Source of the DNA: Duganella sacchari
Lineage (GTDB): Bacteria; Pseudomonadota; Gammaproteobacteria; Burkholderiales; Burkholderiaceae_D
Assembly: GCF_900143065.1 (NCBI RefSeq)
Contig: NZ_FRCX01000015.1
Coordinates: 97,939-161,938 of the forward strand
Direction: 5' to 3'
Length of the DNA stretch: 64,000 nucleotides
Shown here piece after piece: positions 34,636-43,816 of this stretch (position 1 is the first letter of the stretch; each line of letters starts with the position of its first letter). The position numbers were made by a program, and so were the translations under genes. The notes beneath the pieces are model-generated. The model did no database searches. It saw only the letters and a program-made list of their open reading frames with translations, and was not told the origin of the DNA.

Positions 34636-35006
34636 CAGGCGGTGATGCTCAGGTTAATGCCCATCTCGACCAGGGTAGTCATGTCGGCCAGCGACAGATC
34701 CAGCGTCGGCGTTGCCGCGCCTTCGTCGCTCGGGAAGGAGATGCGCAGCTCGGCTGCGACATCGGAACGCTCAAAATGGATGCCGCGCGCCTTGCATTCA
34801 CCAAGGTAGAAACGGATCTGCTTGAGCAGCTCCACCGGATTCTGCTCCGTACCGATCGCCACATAAAAACCGGAATCGATACGCACACGGCCGTCCGGCT
34901 TGACGTCGCCTTTTTGCCAGTCGCCATGCGGTTCAGTTGGCAGGCCGTCGCGGACGTCTGCCAGGCCTTCCGGGTCGCCGTGTACTTTGAGTGTTGCGAT
35001 GTTCAT
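34635..35006 (-). CDS. Small conserved protein, DUF4279-like
   Basis: 123 residues, no signal or membrane segment. Alternating beta-type segments (ATLKVHGDPEGLADVRDGLP, AELRISFPSDEGAATPTLDLSL) recall DUF4279 proteins, a family without known function. The match is by eye and uncertain. It is the first gene of a two-gene operon with the hydrolase. A near-perfect operator-like palindrome and promoter lie just upstream. Confidence 0.55.
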   Translation of the reverse strand: MNIATLKVHGDPEGLADVRDGLPTEPHGDWQKGDVKPDGRVRIDSGFYVAIGTEQNPVELLKQIRFYLGECKARGIHFERSDVAAELRISFPSDEGAATPTLDLSLADMTTLVEMGINLSITA

Positions 35007-35013
35007 GGATGTG

Positions 35014-35062
35014 CCTTATTTTGGTCTCCTACCAAAATAAGGTTACACCATAGAAATATCAA
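35014..35062 (-). promoter_or_regulatory. Promoter with 29-bp palindromic operator over the -10 box
   Basis: On the minus strand TTGATA (35062-35057) and TATTTT (35039-35034) are 17 bases apart. A perfect palindrome with 12-bp arms (CCTTATTTTGGT at 35014-35025, ACCAAAATAAGG at 35031-35042; 5-base centre) covers the -10 box and the expected start point. This placement suits repression by a dimeric regulator (for example TetR-like). No regulator gene is adjacent. Confidence 0.65.
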
Positions 35063-35081
35063 TGTCTAGCAATATAGCTAA

Positions 35082-35747
35082 TTAAACAATGCCGTATTGG
35101 CTGCGGTAGGCGGCCACTGCGTCCTTGTACTGGCTCAGCTGCGGATCAGCGCCAGCGCCGTTCAGGTAAGCGAACAGGTCGTCCAGGTTGCCGATCGAGA
35201 TGACCGGGATGCCGTACTTCTGGGTCACTTCCTGCACCGCCGACAGGTCGGAGATCTGGCCATCCTTGCCGCCGCGTTCCATGCGGTCCAGCGCGATCAG
35301 CACGGCGCATGGCTCGGCGCCGGCGGCGCGTATCATTTCCACCGATTCGCGCACCGAGGTACCGGCCGAAATCACGTCATCGATGATCACCACTTTGCCT
35401 TGCAGCTTGGCGCCCACGATGGTGCCGCCTTCGCCGTGGTCCTTGGCTTCCTTGCGGTTGAAGGCAAATGAGGTGTTGCGGCCTTTGCCGGCCAGCGCCA
35501 CGGCAGTGGCCGAGGCCAGCGTGATGCCTTTGTAGGCCGGGCCAAACAGCATGTCGAACTGTACGCCGGAATCGAGCAGCGTCTGCGCGTAGAACTGCGC
35601 AACCTGGGCCAGCGTGGCGCCGTCATGGAACAGGCCGGCGTTGAAGAAGTAAGGGGACTGGCGTCCGGCCTTGGTGGTGAACTCGCCGAAGCGCAGTACG
35701 CCGCTCTGGACCGAAAACGCGATAAATTCCTGACGAAGATTGTTCAT
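35082..35747 (-). CDS. pyrE: Orotate phosphoribosyltransferase
   Basis: 221 residues, the normal PyrE length. It converts orotate and PRPP to OMP in pyrimidine synthesis. The PRPP-binding motif is VVIIDDVISAGTSVRES near residues 118-134, and the flexible catalytic loop is FNRKEAKDHGEGG near 95. It is divergent from xthA by 76 bases. Confidence 0.96.
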   Translation of the reverse strand: MNNLRQEFIAFSVQSGVLRFGEFTTKAGRQSPYFFNAGLFHDGATLAQVAQFYAQTLLDSGVQFDMLFGPAYKGITLASATAVALAGKGRNTSFAFNRKEAKDHGEGGTIVGAKLQGKVVIIDDVISAGTSVRESVEMIRAAGAEPCAVLIALDRMERGGKDGQISDLSAVQEVTQKYGIPVISIGNLDDLFAYLNGAGADPQLSQYKDAVAAYRSQYGIV

Positions 35748-35823
35748 GATGCCTCATTTCTTTAAAGTGCCCGTATTTTACCGCTACACTAGCGCATTCC
35801 GACATTTCCGCAGCGATTCATCT

Positions 35824-36597
35824 ATGCCAAAAATCATCTCCGCCAATCTGAACGGCATCCGTTCCGCCTCGTCCAAAGGCTTCTTCAACTGGATGGCCAA
35901 ACAGGACGCCGACTTCGTCTGCGTGCAGGAACTCAAGGCGCAAGCGCCGGACATGACGCCGGAATTCCTCAACCCGGGCGGCTACCACGGCCACTTCCAC
36001 TACGCCGAGAAAAAAGGCTATTCCGGCACCGGCGTGTATAGCAAGATTGAACCGGACCGCGTGGTCATCGGCTTCGGCGCGCCAGAGTTCGATGCGGAAG
36101 GCCGCTACGTGCGTTGTGATTTCGGCAATCTGACCGTAATTTCCGTCTACTGCCCGTCCGGCTCGTCCGGCCCGGAGCGCCAGGAAGCCAAATTCCGCTT
36201 CATGGACCTGTTCCTGCCCCACCTGCAGCAGTTGCATGCCGAAGGCCGTGAAGTGGTCATCTGCGGCGACTGGAACATCGCCCACAAGGAAATCGACCTG
36301 AAGAACTGGAAAGGCAATAAAAAGAATTCCGGCTTCCTGCCCGAGGAACGCGAATGGATGACCCGCATCTTTGACGAAGTGGGCTTTGTCGACGTCCACC
36401 GCGGCCTCGATCCGCGTGAAGAGCAATACACCTGGTGGAGCAACCGCGGCCAGGCCTACGCCAAGAACGTCGGCTGGCGCATCGACTACCACGTGGCCAC
36501 CCCGGGCATCGCCGCCAAGGCCACCACGGTCGCCATCTACAAAGAAGAGAAATTCTCCGACCACGCACCGCTGACCATCGAATACGGCGCGCTGTAA
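35824..36597 (+). CDS. xthA: Exodeoxyribonuclease III
   Basis: 257 residues from ATG 35824 (MPKIISANLNGIRSA, the usual start). It is an AP endonuclease and 3'-5' exonuclease of base excision repair. It has the catalytic Glu in VCVQELKAQ, GDWNIAHKEIDL with the Asp/Asn pair, and the terminal SDHAPLTIEY. It stands alone and is followed by a toxin-antitoxin pair. Confidence 0.95.
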   Translation: MPKIISANLNGIRSASSKGFFNWMAKQDADFVCVQELKAQAPDMTPEFLNPGGYHGHFHYAEKKGYSGTGVYSKIEPDRVVIGFGAPEFDAEGRYVRCDFGNLTVISVYCPSGSSGPERQEAKFRFMDLFLPHLQQLHAEGREVVICGDWNIAHKEIDLKNWKGNKKNSGFLPEEREWMTRIFDEVGFVDVHRGLDPREEQYTWWSNRGQAYAKNVGWRIDYHVATPGIAAKATTVAIYKEEKFSDHAPLTIEYGAL

Positions 36598-36637
36598 GCG
36601 ATTCAGCGTTGCTCCACGGCCGCTGATCTGATAACGT

Positions 36638-36671
36638 TGGCCGCAAGGGCTTCCTTTTCCACTTGCGGCCA
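36638..36671. promoter_or_regulatory. Inverted repeat just before the antitoxin start
   Basis: Arms TGGCCGCAAG (36638-36647) and CTTGCGGCCA (36662-36671) are perfect 10-bp complements around 14 bases. The antitoxin ATG is 3 bases further on. There is no U-run, so it is not an intrinsic terminator for xthA. The position fits an operator for autorepression by the DNA-binding antitoxin. Confidence 0.55.
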
Positions 36672-36674
36672 CAT

Positions 36675-37364
36675 ATGAGCGTTCTCGGGACTGGTATTTA
36701 TCCACTCAGCCAAGCCGCCAAGCTGCTTGGCACAGAGCCGCGCGCGCTACGCCGCTGGCTGTATGGATACGCCCGTAAATACCACGGCAAACACGTTAGA
36801 TCATTACCGCTCTGGACCACACAACATGAAGGCCAAGGGCTTCCTGGGGAAGTCATTGGCTTCCGGGATTTGCTGGAAGCGCGCATGGTCCTGGCCTTCC
36901 TGCAGCACGGAGTCAATCTTAAAGTCATCCGTGCCACCATTGAAGCAGCGTCCCAACAATACGGCACTGACTTCCCACTCACCCAGCGAGCGTTCCTCAC
37001 TGACGGAAAACGGATATTTCTCAATGCTGTAGAGACAGCCACGGGCGAAGAAAAGATCATCGACGTACTGAAAAAACAGTTTGTTTTTTCCGACATCATC
37101 AAACCCTCCCTGTATGCGGGCATTGAATATGGCATCGATGGCGCAACGCGCTGGTATCCATTAGAAGACAAGAAAACCGTCGTCCTCGACCCTGGCCGCC
37201 AATTTGGAACGCCCATCATTACGGACAGCGGCATCCCTACTGACACGATTTATGCGTCCTACCTGGCAGAGTTGCGCGACACCGCAATGGTGGCGCGCAT
37301 CTTCAATCTTTCTCCTTCCATGGTCGATGACGCGGTAGAGTTTGAAGAAAGACTCGCGGCTTGA
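36675..37364 (+). CDS. DUF433-type antitoxin with helix-turn-helix
   Basis: 229 residues. The N-terminal MerR-like helix-turn-helix is YPLSQAAKLLGTEPRALRRW, followed by GFRDLLEARMVLAFLQHGVN. The C-terminal DUF433 domain contains GTPIITDSGIPTDTIYASY and ends in a helical region. DUF433 proteins are known antitoxins of PIN-like (DUF5615-type) toxins. Its stop overlaps a TTG start of the next gene by 4 bases. An inverted repeat lies at its start codon. Confidence 0.82.
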   Translation: MSVLGTGIYPLSQAAKLLGTEPRALRRWLYGYARKYHGKHVRSLPLWTTQHEGQGLPGEVIGFRDLLEARMVLAFLQHGVNLKVIRATIEAASQQYGTDFPLTQRAFLTDGKRIFLNAVETATGEEKIIDVLKKQFVFSDIIKPSLYAGIEYGIDGATRWYPLEDKKTVVLDPGRQFGTPIITDSGIPTDTIYASYLAELRDTAMVARIFNLSPSMVDDAVEFEERLAA

Positions 37365-37774
37365 AATATTTCTTCGACAACAGCCTGTCGCCTCACCTGG
37401 CACACGGGATTCAGGCTCTGTCGGCCGTGGATCCCGCTGTCGAACAAGTCATTCATCTGACCGAACGGTTCGCCCGCAATGCTCCCGATCTGACCTGGAT
37501 AGGTGAACTGCAACACGATGGTCCCTGGTGCATCATTTCCATTGATCGATTCAAAAAGCAGCACAATGCAGAACGTGCAGCAATTCGCCGTGCAGGGCAT
37601 ATCATTTTTATCCTGGACAGCCAATGGTCCCGGCAGCGCTACTGGGTACAAGCCGAACGTCTGGTTAAATGGTGGCCGCAAATCATCACCCATTCGGTAC
37701 AGGTCAGCGATGGGGCATATCGGGTACCGTGGCGGCGTGCTGCCGTGAGCAGGTTTCAAACTGTCGCGCTATAA
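37361..37774 (+). CDS. PIN-like toxin (DUF5615/VapC45-type)
   Basis: 137 residues with a TTG start overlapping the antitoxin stop (TTGA). The N terminus KYFFDNSLSPHLAHGIQAL carries the first conserved Asp of PIN-like nucleases, and CIISIDRF holds a further Asp. AAIRRAGHIIFIL follows. Related proteins cleave RNA and are neutralised by the cognate DUF433 antitoxin. The C-terminal third is specific to this protein. Confidence 0.8.
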   Translation: MKYFFDNSLSPHLAHGIQALSAVDPAVEQVIHLTERFARNAPDLTWIGELQHDGPWCIISIDRFKKQHNAERAAIRRAGHIIFILDSQWSRQRYWVQAERLVKWWPQIITHSVQVSDGAYRVPWRRAAVSRFQTVAL

Positions 37775-37880
37775 GGCGTTGTTTAGCCGCACAAACTGTC
37801 GTTTATGAAATTTACTAATTAGAAAGGACTGTGTTTCGTTGTTATCATTGGCACTTCGCTTAGGATTTCCTTGAACTGCC

Positions 37881-40193
37881 ATGACCACGCCTGTCCTGCT
37901 GTCCGTAACCGCCTCCAGTAGCACTACCATTACCCTGCACTTCGACCGCGCCATCAAGGCCGGTACGGGCAATATTGTGATCAGCGATGGCAACAGCCAG
38001 TCCTATATGGGCGCTGGCGGCCTGTCCAGCCGCATCATCGGCGCGACCGATACCCGCACGCTGGTCCACAACGACACGCAAATCAGCTACAGCGGCCAGG
38101 ATGTCATCATCCAGCTCAGCGCTGCACTCAAAGCGGGCCTGCACTACAGCGTCACCATGCAGTCGGCCGCGCTACTCGACAACAGCACCAATGACGCCTC
38201 TTCCAGCATCAGCTCGACCCGGCTGTTTGGCTTTACCGCCAGTGGCAGCAGCGCACCGGCAACGCCGGCGGCGGTGATCGGCGCCAGCATCCATTTCACC
38301 GATACCGGCACCAGCAGCGCGGATTACATTACCTCCGCGCAGGAACAAACCCTGAGCGGCACGTACACCGGTACGCTGGGCGTCAACGAATTCATCCAGG
38401 TCTCGCTCGACAACGGCGCCAGCTGGCATCAGGGCACCGCGAATGCCGATACCCATGCCTGGAACTACATCGGCGTGATCGATACCGGCAACCTGACGGG
38501 CAGCACCTTCAGCGGTTTTAACGGCACCCTGCTGGCTCGCGTCAGCAACAGCGCTGGTGGCAACAGCGGTACGGCCAGCCACAGCTACACGTACAGCCAT
38601 CACCCGATCGAGGCCAACGTCAGCAGCACGATGACCTTCTCCAGCGACACCGGCGGCAGCAGCACCGATCTGATTACCCAGACTGCGGCGCAAACGGTCA
38701 GCGGCACGTATAGCGGCAAGATAGAGAACGACCAGACACTGCAAATCTCGCTGGACGGTGGCGCCAGCTGGGTCAATGTCGCGGCGGACAACCACAGCTG
38801 GCAGGCGAATGTCACGCTGACGGCCGGCAGCCACACCATCCTTGCACGCGTAAGCGACATTGCAGGCAATACCAGCAGCACCACCTCCGTCGATTACAAG
38901 CTGCTCACCAGCACGGTGGCGCTCGCGGGCCACGCACTGGCGCTGGCCACGGGCAGCGACACCGGCGTATCGTCCAGCGATGGCATCACCAACAATCCGC
39001 AGAAGGTCACGCTGAACGTGGCTGGCCTGCACGGCTTCCATGCCGGCGACACCATCGAGATTATCGACACCAATCACAGCTCGGCCGTGGTGGGCAGCTA
39101 CGTGATCCAGGCCGCCGACCTGTATTACGGTGATGACTACTTCACCATCAATCAATACAACCCAGCCGCGCGCAACACGGTCGATATCAGCCTGAGCGGC
39201 CTCAGTGACGGCAGCCACGGTCTGGCCGCGCGCATTGTGGATGTCGCAGGCAATACCGGCAGCACCAGCAGCGGCGCCGCCATCACCGTCGATACGCAAG
39301 GATTCCCCAACGACACGCTGAGCGGCAACCACTTCATCGAGACGCAAACCAGTGTCACCGGCACGCTGACCACCGCTTCGGCCATTACCGACCAGGTGGT
39401 TCAGGTGACCATGAACCACGGCGTCAGCTGGCAGGCCGCGACGCTGACGCAAACGGATGCCACCCATGCCGGCTGGAGCCTGGCCACCGACCTGTCGACG
39501 GCGCAGGAATATGGCGTACGCATCTCCGACACCGCCGGCAACGTCACCGCCACCGCCTACTACCTGAGCGCGCGCGAGACAACGTATCACCATCAGGAGT
39601 ACACCGGCATTACGCTGTACGCGGGCGGCGGTATCGACAACATTACCGTCGGCGCCAACGCCTGGGTCAATGGCGGCGGCGGGTATGGCGACACCATCAA
39701 CACCGGTGACAATTCGACGGTCATTGTCGGCAACGATAGCTATGTCACCACCGGCAATGGCGCCAACACGGTCAGCACAGGTTTCGGCGCCCATGTCACC
39801 ACCGGCACCGGCAATGACGTGATTTATTGCAGCACCATCGACGGTGTAGTGATTCGCGGCGGCCTGGGCAGCGACAAGCTCACGGCCAACACCCAGTTCT
39901 CGGGCACGATGGGCGGTGCGAACCTGGATGTGCAAGGTATCGAAGAACTCCACTTCGGCTTCCAGGGAGCCAACAGCCTGACCATCCTCACAGGCAGCGC
40001 TGTCCGCACCTTCAGTGACAGCGGCACGCTGTCCATCAGCGCGGACGCCACCGGCTCGACCATCCACCTGAACGGTTCCCTATGGTCTTCCGGCGGCACG
40101 CAGAACGGTTACCAGCAGTATCACACCGTCGGCAACGAGATCCTGCTGATCGGCGCCAACATCACCATCGATACAAGCCTGACCTCGGCCTAA
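37881..40193 (+). CDS. Large Ig-like repeat protein with RTX-like C-terminal region
   Basis: 770 residues, very rich in Ser, Thr, Gly and Asn, with almost no Cys. Residues about 5-110 resemble a SwmB-type domain (LHFDRAIKAGTGNIVISDG). Three or more bacterial Ig-like repeats follow, recognised by recurring LQISLDGGASW and ILARVSDIAGNT-type segments. Residues about 575-680 have glycine/Asp/Asn repeats (TGNGANTVSTGF, TTGTGNDVIYC, RGGLGSDKLTAN) like degenerate RTX calcium sites. No Sec signal is present, so type I secretion is likely; no transporter is nearby. It probably acts at the cell surface. Confidence 0.75.
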   Translation: MTTPVLLSVTASSSTTITLHFDRAIKAGTGNIVISDGNSQSYMGAGGLSSRIIGATDTRTLVHNDTQISYSGQDVIIQLSAALKAGLHYSVTMQSAALLDNSTNDASSSISSTRLFGFTASGSSAPATPAAVIGASIHFTDTGTSSADYITSAQEQTLSGTYTGTLGVNEFIQVSLDNGASWHQGTANADTHAWNYIGVIDTGNLTGSTFSGFNGTLLARVSNSAGGNSGTASHSYTYSHHPIEANVSSTMTFSSDTGGSSTDLITQTAAQTVSGTYSGKIENDQTLQISLDGGASWVNVAADNHSWQANVTLTAGSHTILARVSDIAGNTSSTTSVDYKLLTSTVALAGHALALATGSDTGVSSSDGITNNPQKVTLNVAGLHGFHAGDTIEIIDTNHSSAVVGSYVIQAADLYYGDDYFTINQYNPAARNTVDISLSGLSDGSHGLAARIVDVAGNTGSTSSGAAITVDTQGFPNDTLSGNHFIETQTSVTGTLTTASAITDQVVQVTMNHGVSWQAATLTQTDATHAGWSLATDLSTAQEYGVRISDTAGNVTATAYYLSARETTYHHQEYTGITLYAGGGIDNITVGANAWVNGGGGYGDTINTGDNSTVIVGNDSYVTTGNGANTVSTGFGAHVTTGTGNDVIYCSTIDGVVIRGGLGSDKLTANTQFSGTMGGANLDVQGIEELHFGFQGANSLTILTGSAVRTFSDSGTLSISADATGSTIHLNGSLWSSGGTQNGYQQYHTVGNEILLIGANITIDTSLTSA

Positions 40194-41086
40194 CCCTGCA
40201 GCGTGCGGCGCGAGCGGAACTCGCGCCACTCGCCGCTGAGCGGATCGACGAAGCTGATGCACCGCGCCAGCAGCTGCAAGGGCTGCGAGACGTCGTCCTG
40301 CTTGCACGGCAGCGCCACCGGATAAAACGCATCATTCACAATCGGGATGCCCAGTGAAGCCAGGTGCAGGCGCAGCTGGTGCTTACGGCCCGTATGCGGG
40401 AACAGGCGATACAGCGTGAAGTCGCCGCGATGTTCGATGACGTCGATGAGCGTTTCGGAATTCGGCTCGCCCTGCTCTTGCTTCATGATGAAGAACTTGT
40501 CGCCATCCACCATGCGGCTGCGGTAAGTGAACGGAAAATCGACGCCGTGCAGGCGCGGCGCCAGCGCCTCGTACTCCTTCTCGATCACGCGCTTCTGGAA
40601 CATGGACTGATACTTGCCGCGGCTTGCCGCGTTGCGCGAAAAGATCACCACGCCGGCCGTCTCGCGGTCCAGACGGTGAATCGGCGTCAGGTCCGCTTCG
40701 CCCAGCGTTTTTTTCAGCCGCACCAGCAGGGTCTCGTGCAGGAAGCGGCCGGTGGGTATCATCGGCAGGAAGTGCGGCTTGTCGACCACCACCAGGTGAT
40801 CGTCGATATACAGTATCTCCTCCTTGAACGGGATCGGCGTTTCCGGCGCATCCAGCTCGCGGTAGTAGAAGATGCGTAAGCCGCGCTTGAAGCGGCTGTC
40901 GGGATTCAAGGGATTGCCGTCGCCATCCACCACGTCGTTGCGCGCCATGCGTTCGCGCCACGCGCTTTCCGGCACATCGGGAAAGCGCTCGATCAGGAAG
41001 CTGAGCAGATTCGGCCAGCTTCCTTCCGGCAGATACAGATAGCTGGGCGCGACACCGTCGCGCATGGGCAGCGGATGGCGCGGCAT
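40190..41086 (-). CDS. RluA-family pseudouridine synthase
   Basis: 298 residues from ATG 41086, one base after the stop of the M48 gene. The catalytic motif HRLDRETAG, with its Asp, is near residue 135; GRKHQLRLHLASLGIPIVND follows. An N-terminal S4-like segment may help RNA binding. The target could be rRNA or tRNA (RluA/TruC-like) and is not decided by sequence. Its end overlaps the convergent Ig-repeat gene by 4 bases. Confidence 0.88.
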   Translation of the reverse strand: MPRHPLPMRDGVAPSYLYLPEGSWPNLLSFLIERFPDVPESAWRERMARNDVVDGDGNPLNPDSRFKRGLRIFYYRELDAPETPIPFKEEILYIDDHLVVVDKPHFLPMIPTGRFLHETLLVRLKKTLGEADLTPIHRLDRETAGVVIFSRNAASRGKYQSMFQKRVIEKEYEALAPRLHGVDFPFTYRSRMVDGDKFFIMKQEQGEPNSETLIDVIEHRGDFTLYRLFPHTGRKHQLRLHLASLGIPIVNDAFYPVALPCKQDDVSQPLQLLARCISFVDPLSGEWREFRSRRTLQG

Positions 41087-41087
41087 A

Positions 41088-41969
41088 TCAGGACTTGGGC
41101 AAGGCGATCGAGCGGTATGGCGGCAGGTTGTTGGCATCCAGCCCTTTGGCGCGCGCGAATACCGGCAGCACCAGGTTCATATTCTTGTTCATGTCCTCGA
41201 TGCGCTGATTGCCGCTCGGGTGGGTGGACAGGAAAGGCAATGGCTGGTTCTTGTTCACCGCGCCCATTTTCTGCCACAGCGCGATACCGGCACGCGGGTC
41301 AAAGCCGGCACGCGCGGCCAGGTCCATGCCCACCATATCCGCCTCGCTTTCATCGCTGCGCGAGAAGCTCAGCGACGCCATCTTTGCCGCGCCATTGCCC
41401 AACGCATCGCCAACACGCGGATCAACACCGAAGTAGGCAGCGCCAGCGGCGCCAGCGATACGGCCGAACAGCGAAGCGACGTTGTTCTTGCCAGCCTGCT
41501 CGCGCGCGTGTTCGCGCAGTGCGTGGGCGATCTCATGCCCCATCACCATCGCCACTTCGTCATCGGTCAGATTCAGCTTGGTCAGGATGCCGTTGTAGAA
41601 GGCGATACGGCCGCCCGGCATGCAGAAGGCATTCACGGTGGGAGAATTCAGCAGGTTGACCTGCCAGTCCCATTTGGCGGCATCCGGATTCCAGCGTGTA
41701 GTGAACGGGATGATGCGCTTGGCGATGGCGCGCAACCGTATCAGCTGCGGATTGGTGTCGGTGGCCACCGCATCCTTCTTGTGCGCTTCGGCCAGCATCT
41801 GGTTGTATTGCAGTTTCGATTGCTGATCGAACTGCGTGGCATCGCCGCCCAGGCCGCGCATGCGCGACAGCTTATCAACGGGAATACCATCATTCTGTGC
41901 GTGCAGCGACAGGGCGCCGGTACACAGCACCAGCGCCAGTGCGACGCTCTTCAATTTAAACTTTTTCAT
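41088..41969 (-). CDS. M48-family periplasmic zinc metalloprotease
   Basis: 293 residues with a signal peptide (MKKFKLKSVALALVLCTGAL). It has the zinc motif HEIAHALREH near residue 142 and a downstream third-ligand helix SRSDESEADMVGMDLAARAG. It resembles LoiP/YggG-type proteases that act on envelope proteins. It overlaps ampG by 14 bases. Confidence 0.9.
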   Translation of the reverse strand: MKKFKLKSVALALVLCTGALSLHAQNDGIPVDKLSRMRGLGGDATQFDQQSKLQYNQMLAEAHKKDAVATDTNPQLIRLRAIAKRIIPFTTRWNPDAAKWDWQVNLLNSPTVNAFCMPGGRIAFYNGILTKLNLTDDEVAMVMGHEIAHALREHAREQAGKNNVASLFGRIAGAAGAAYFGVDPRVGDALGNGAAKMASLSFSRSDESEADMVGMDLAARAGFDPRAGIALWQKMGAVNKNQPLPFLSTHPSGNQRIEDMNKNMNLVLPVFARAKGLDANNLPPYRSIALPKS

Positions 41970-43203
41970 GTCTACTATTCCACGGAGCGATTTTCGGCAG
42001 CATCATCATTGCAGGGAAAGCGAGGATGAAGCACACGATAAAGAACCAGAACCACCCGGTTTCCGCAACAATATAACCTACCGAAGAATTGATGAATGTG
42101 CGCGGCACCGCCGCCAGGCTGGAAAACAGCGCGTACTGGGTCGCGGTATAGCGTGGATCGGTGGCGCGCGACATGAAGGCCACCAGCGCCGCCGAACCGA
42201 GGCCCAGGCTGGCAAACGCCTCAAAGCCGAAGACAGCGCTGAGCAGCACTGGATCAGGCCCGGTTTTCGCCAGCCAGGCAAAGCCCAGGATCGCCAGTGC
42301 CTGCAACACGCCAAACACCCACAGCGCGCGGTTGATGCCCAGCTTGATCATCCAGATGCCGCCCACCGCACCGCCAGCCAGGCTGGCCCACCAGCCGGTG
42401 GCATTGGCGGCCAGGCCGATCTGCTTGGTGGTAAAACCGAGGTCGAGGAAGAACTTGGTCGACAGCGCGGTGGTCATCGTATCGCCGATTTTATACAGCA
42501 GCACAAAGGCGATGATGAACAGCGCCTGGCGGATGCCATCGCGCTTGATGAATTCACGGAACGGCAGCACCACCGCCTCTTGCAGATTCTTCGGCGGCTC
42601 GCCGTACAGCGACGGTTCCCTGGTCAGCAGCGTGCAGACCAGGCCTGGCAGCATGAAGGCCGCCACCGTCCAGAACACCACCTGCCACGGCTGGCTGTCC
42701 GCCATCACCAGCCCCAGCGCGCTGGGAATCAGGCTCGCGGCCTTGTAGGCGTTGACGATAATCGCCGCCCCCAGGCCCTGCTCTTCTTCCGCCAGGATCT
42801 CACGGCGGTAAGCGTCGATCACCACGTCCTGGCTGGCGGACATGAAGGCGATCAGGAACACCACGCCGGCAATCAGCGACAATTCCAGTTTCGGATCCAG
42901 CATACCGAGGCCGCCGATAAACACGAACAGCGCCAGCTGCGTCAGCGCCATCCAGCCGCGCCGCCGGCCCAGCGGGCCGATGGTGTAGCGGTCCATCAAC
43001 GGCGCCCACAGGAACTTGAACGTGTACGGGAACATCGCCAGGCCGAACAGGCCCAGCGCCTTCACGTCCAGCCCGGCCTTGGCCAGCCACGCCTGCATCA
43101 GGTAGATCAGCGTGTAGAGCGGCAGCCCGGAGCTGAAGCCCAGGAACAGAATGGAAACGGTGCGTCCGTTGATGTAGCTATACCAGGGCCGGGTGTCGGT
43201 CAT
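41956..43203 (-). CDS. ampG: AmpG-type muropeptide permease
   Basis: 415 residues from ATG 43203, with twelve predicted membrane helices of the major facilitator superfamily. Typical AmpG segments are GFSSGLPLYTLIYLMQAWL, FLWAPLMDRY and SASQDVVIDAYRREIL. It imports anhydro-muropeptides for wall recycling. It lies 10 bases after metW and overlaps the M48 gene by 14 bases. Confidence 0.9.
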   Translation of the reverse strand: MTDTRPWYSYINGRTVSILFLGFSSGLPLYTLIYLMQAWLAKAGLDVKALGLFGLAMFPYTFKFLWAPLMDRYTIGPLGRRRGWMALTQLALFVFIGGLGMLDPKLELSLIAGVVFLIAFMSASQDVVIDAYRREILAEEEQGLGAAIIVNAYKAASLIPSALGLVMADSQPWQVVFWTVAAFMLPGLVCTLLTREPSLYGEPPKNLQEAVVLPFREFIKRDGIRQALFIIAFVLLYKIGDTMTTALSTKFFLDLGFTTKQIGLAANATGWWASLAGGAVGGIWMIKLGINRALWVFGVLQALAILGFAWLAKTGPDPVLLSAVFGFEAFASLGLGSAALVAFMSRATDPRYTATQYALFSSLAAVPRTFINSSVGYIVAETGWFWFFIVCFILAFPAMMMLPKIAPWNSRHEKV

Positions 43204-43213
43204 TGAGCGGTCG

Positions 43214-43816
43214 TTATTTTTTACGTAGTCGGAATACGGCCAGATCGCCGCGCAGATTAGGCAGGAAGGATACACGCTTCCCCTCCGCCAGCGCTACACA
43301 TTCCATCACCTGCAAGCCACACTCTTCCGCCAGGTCGCGAAAATCGTTGATGGTCGCGCAGCGCAGGTTGGGCGTGTCGTACCACTCGTACGGCAGCGAC
43401 TCCGACACCGGCATACGCCCCTTCAGCAAGGCCACGCGGTGCGGCCAGTAGGCGAAGTTGGGGAAGGAGACGATGGCTTCCTTGCCGACGCGGACGATAT
43501 CGCGCAGCAGCGCTTCCACATGCTTCATCATCTGCAGCGAGGACAGGCACAGCACAGTATCGAAGGTGTTATCGCCAAACAGCGCCAGCCCGTTTTCCAT
43601 ATCCTGCTGGATCACGCGCACGCCGCGCCGGGTACTGGCCAGCACTTCGTCGTCGGCCAGTTCGATGCCATAGCCGCTGCACTGCTTGTCGCTTTGCAGG
43701 TAGTCCATCATCACGCCGTCGCCGCAACCGAGGTCCAGCACGTGCGCCTTGTTCTGCACCCAGTGCGCGATGAACGCCAGGTCCGGGCGCGCGCTGCTCA
43801 AATCATTGAAGTTCAT
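43214..43816 (-). CDS. metW: Methionine biosynthesis protein MetW
   Basis: 200 residues from ATG 43816. It is a class I methyltransferase fold with VLDLGCGDGVMMDYL near residue 26. MetW is always found with metX and is needed for full homoserine acyltransferase function in several proteobacteria. It overlaps the metX stop by 4 bases. Confidence 0.93.
   Translation of the reverse strand: MNFNDLSSARPDLAFIAHWVQNKAHVLDLGCGDGVMMDYLQSDKQCSGYGIELADDEVLASTRRGVRVIQQDMENGLALFGDNTFDTVLCLSSLQMMKHVEALLRDIVRVGKEAIVSFPNFAYWPHRVALLKGRMPVSESLPYEWYDTPNLRCATINDFRDLAEECGLQVMECVALAEGKRVSFLPNLRGDLAVFRLRKK

Noticed and set aside
35014..35042. mRNA hairpin hiding the ribosome binding site
   Set aside because: The promoter boxes place the transcript start within the palindrome centre, so only half of it would be transcribed; an operator is the better reading.
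38172..40067. Long minus-strand frame opposite the Ig-repeat gene
   Set aside because: Low-complexity antisense of Ser/Thr/Gly codons; the plus-strand protein has clear repeats.
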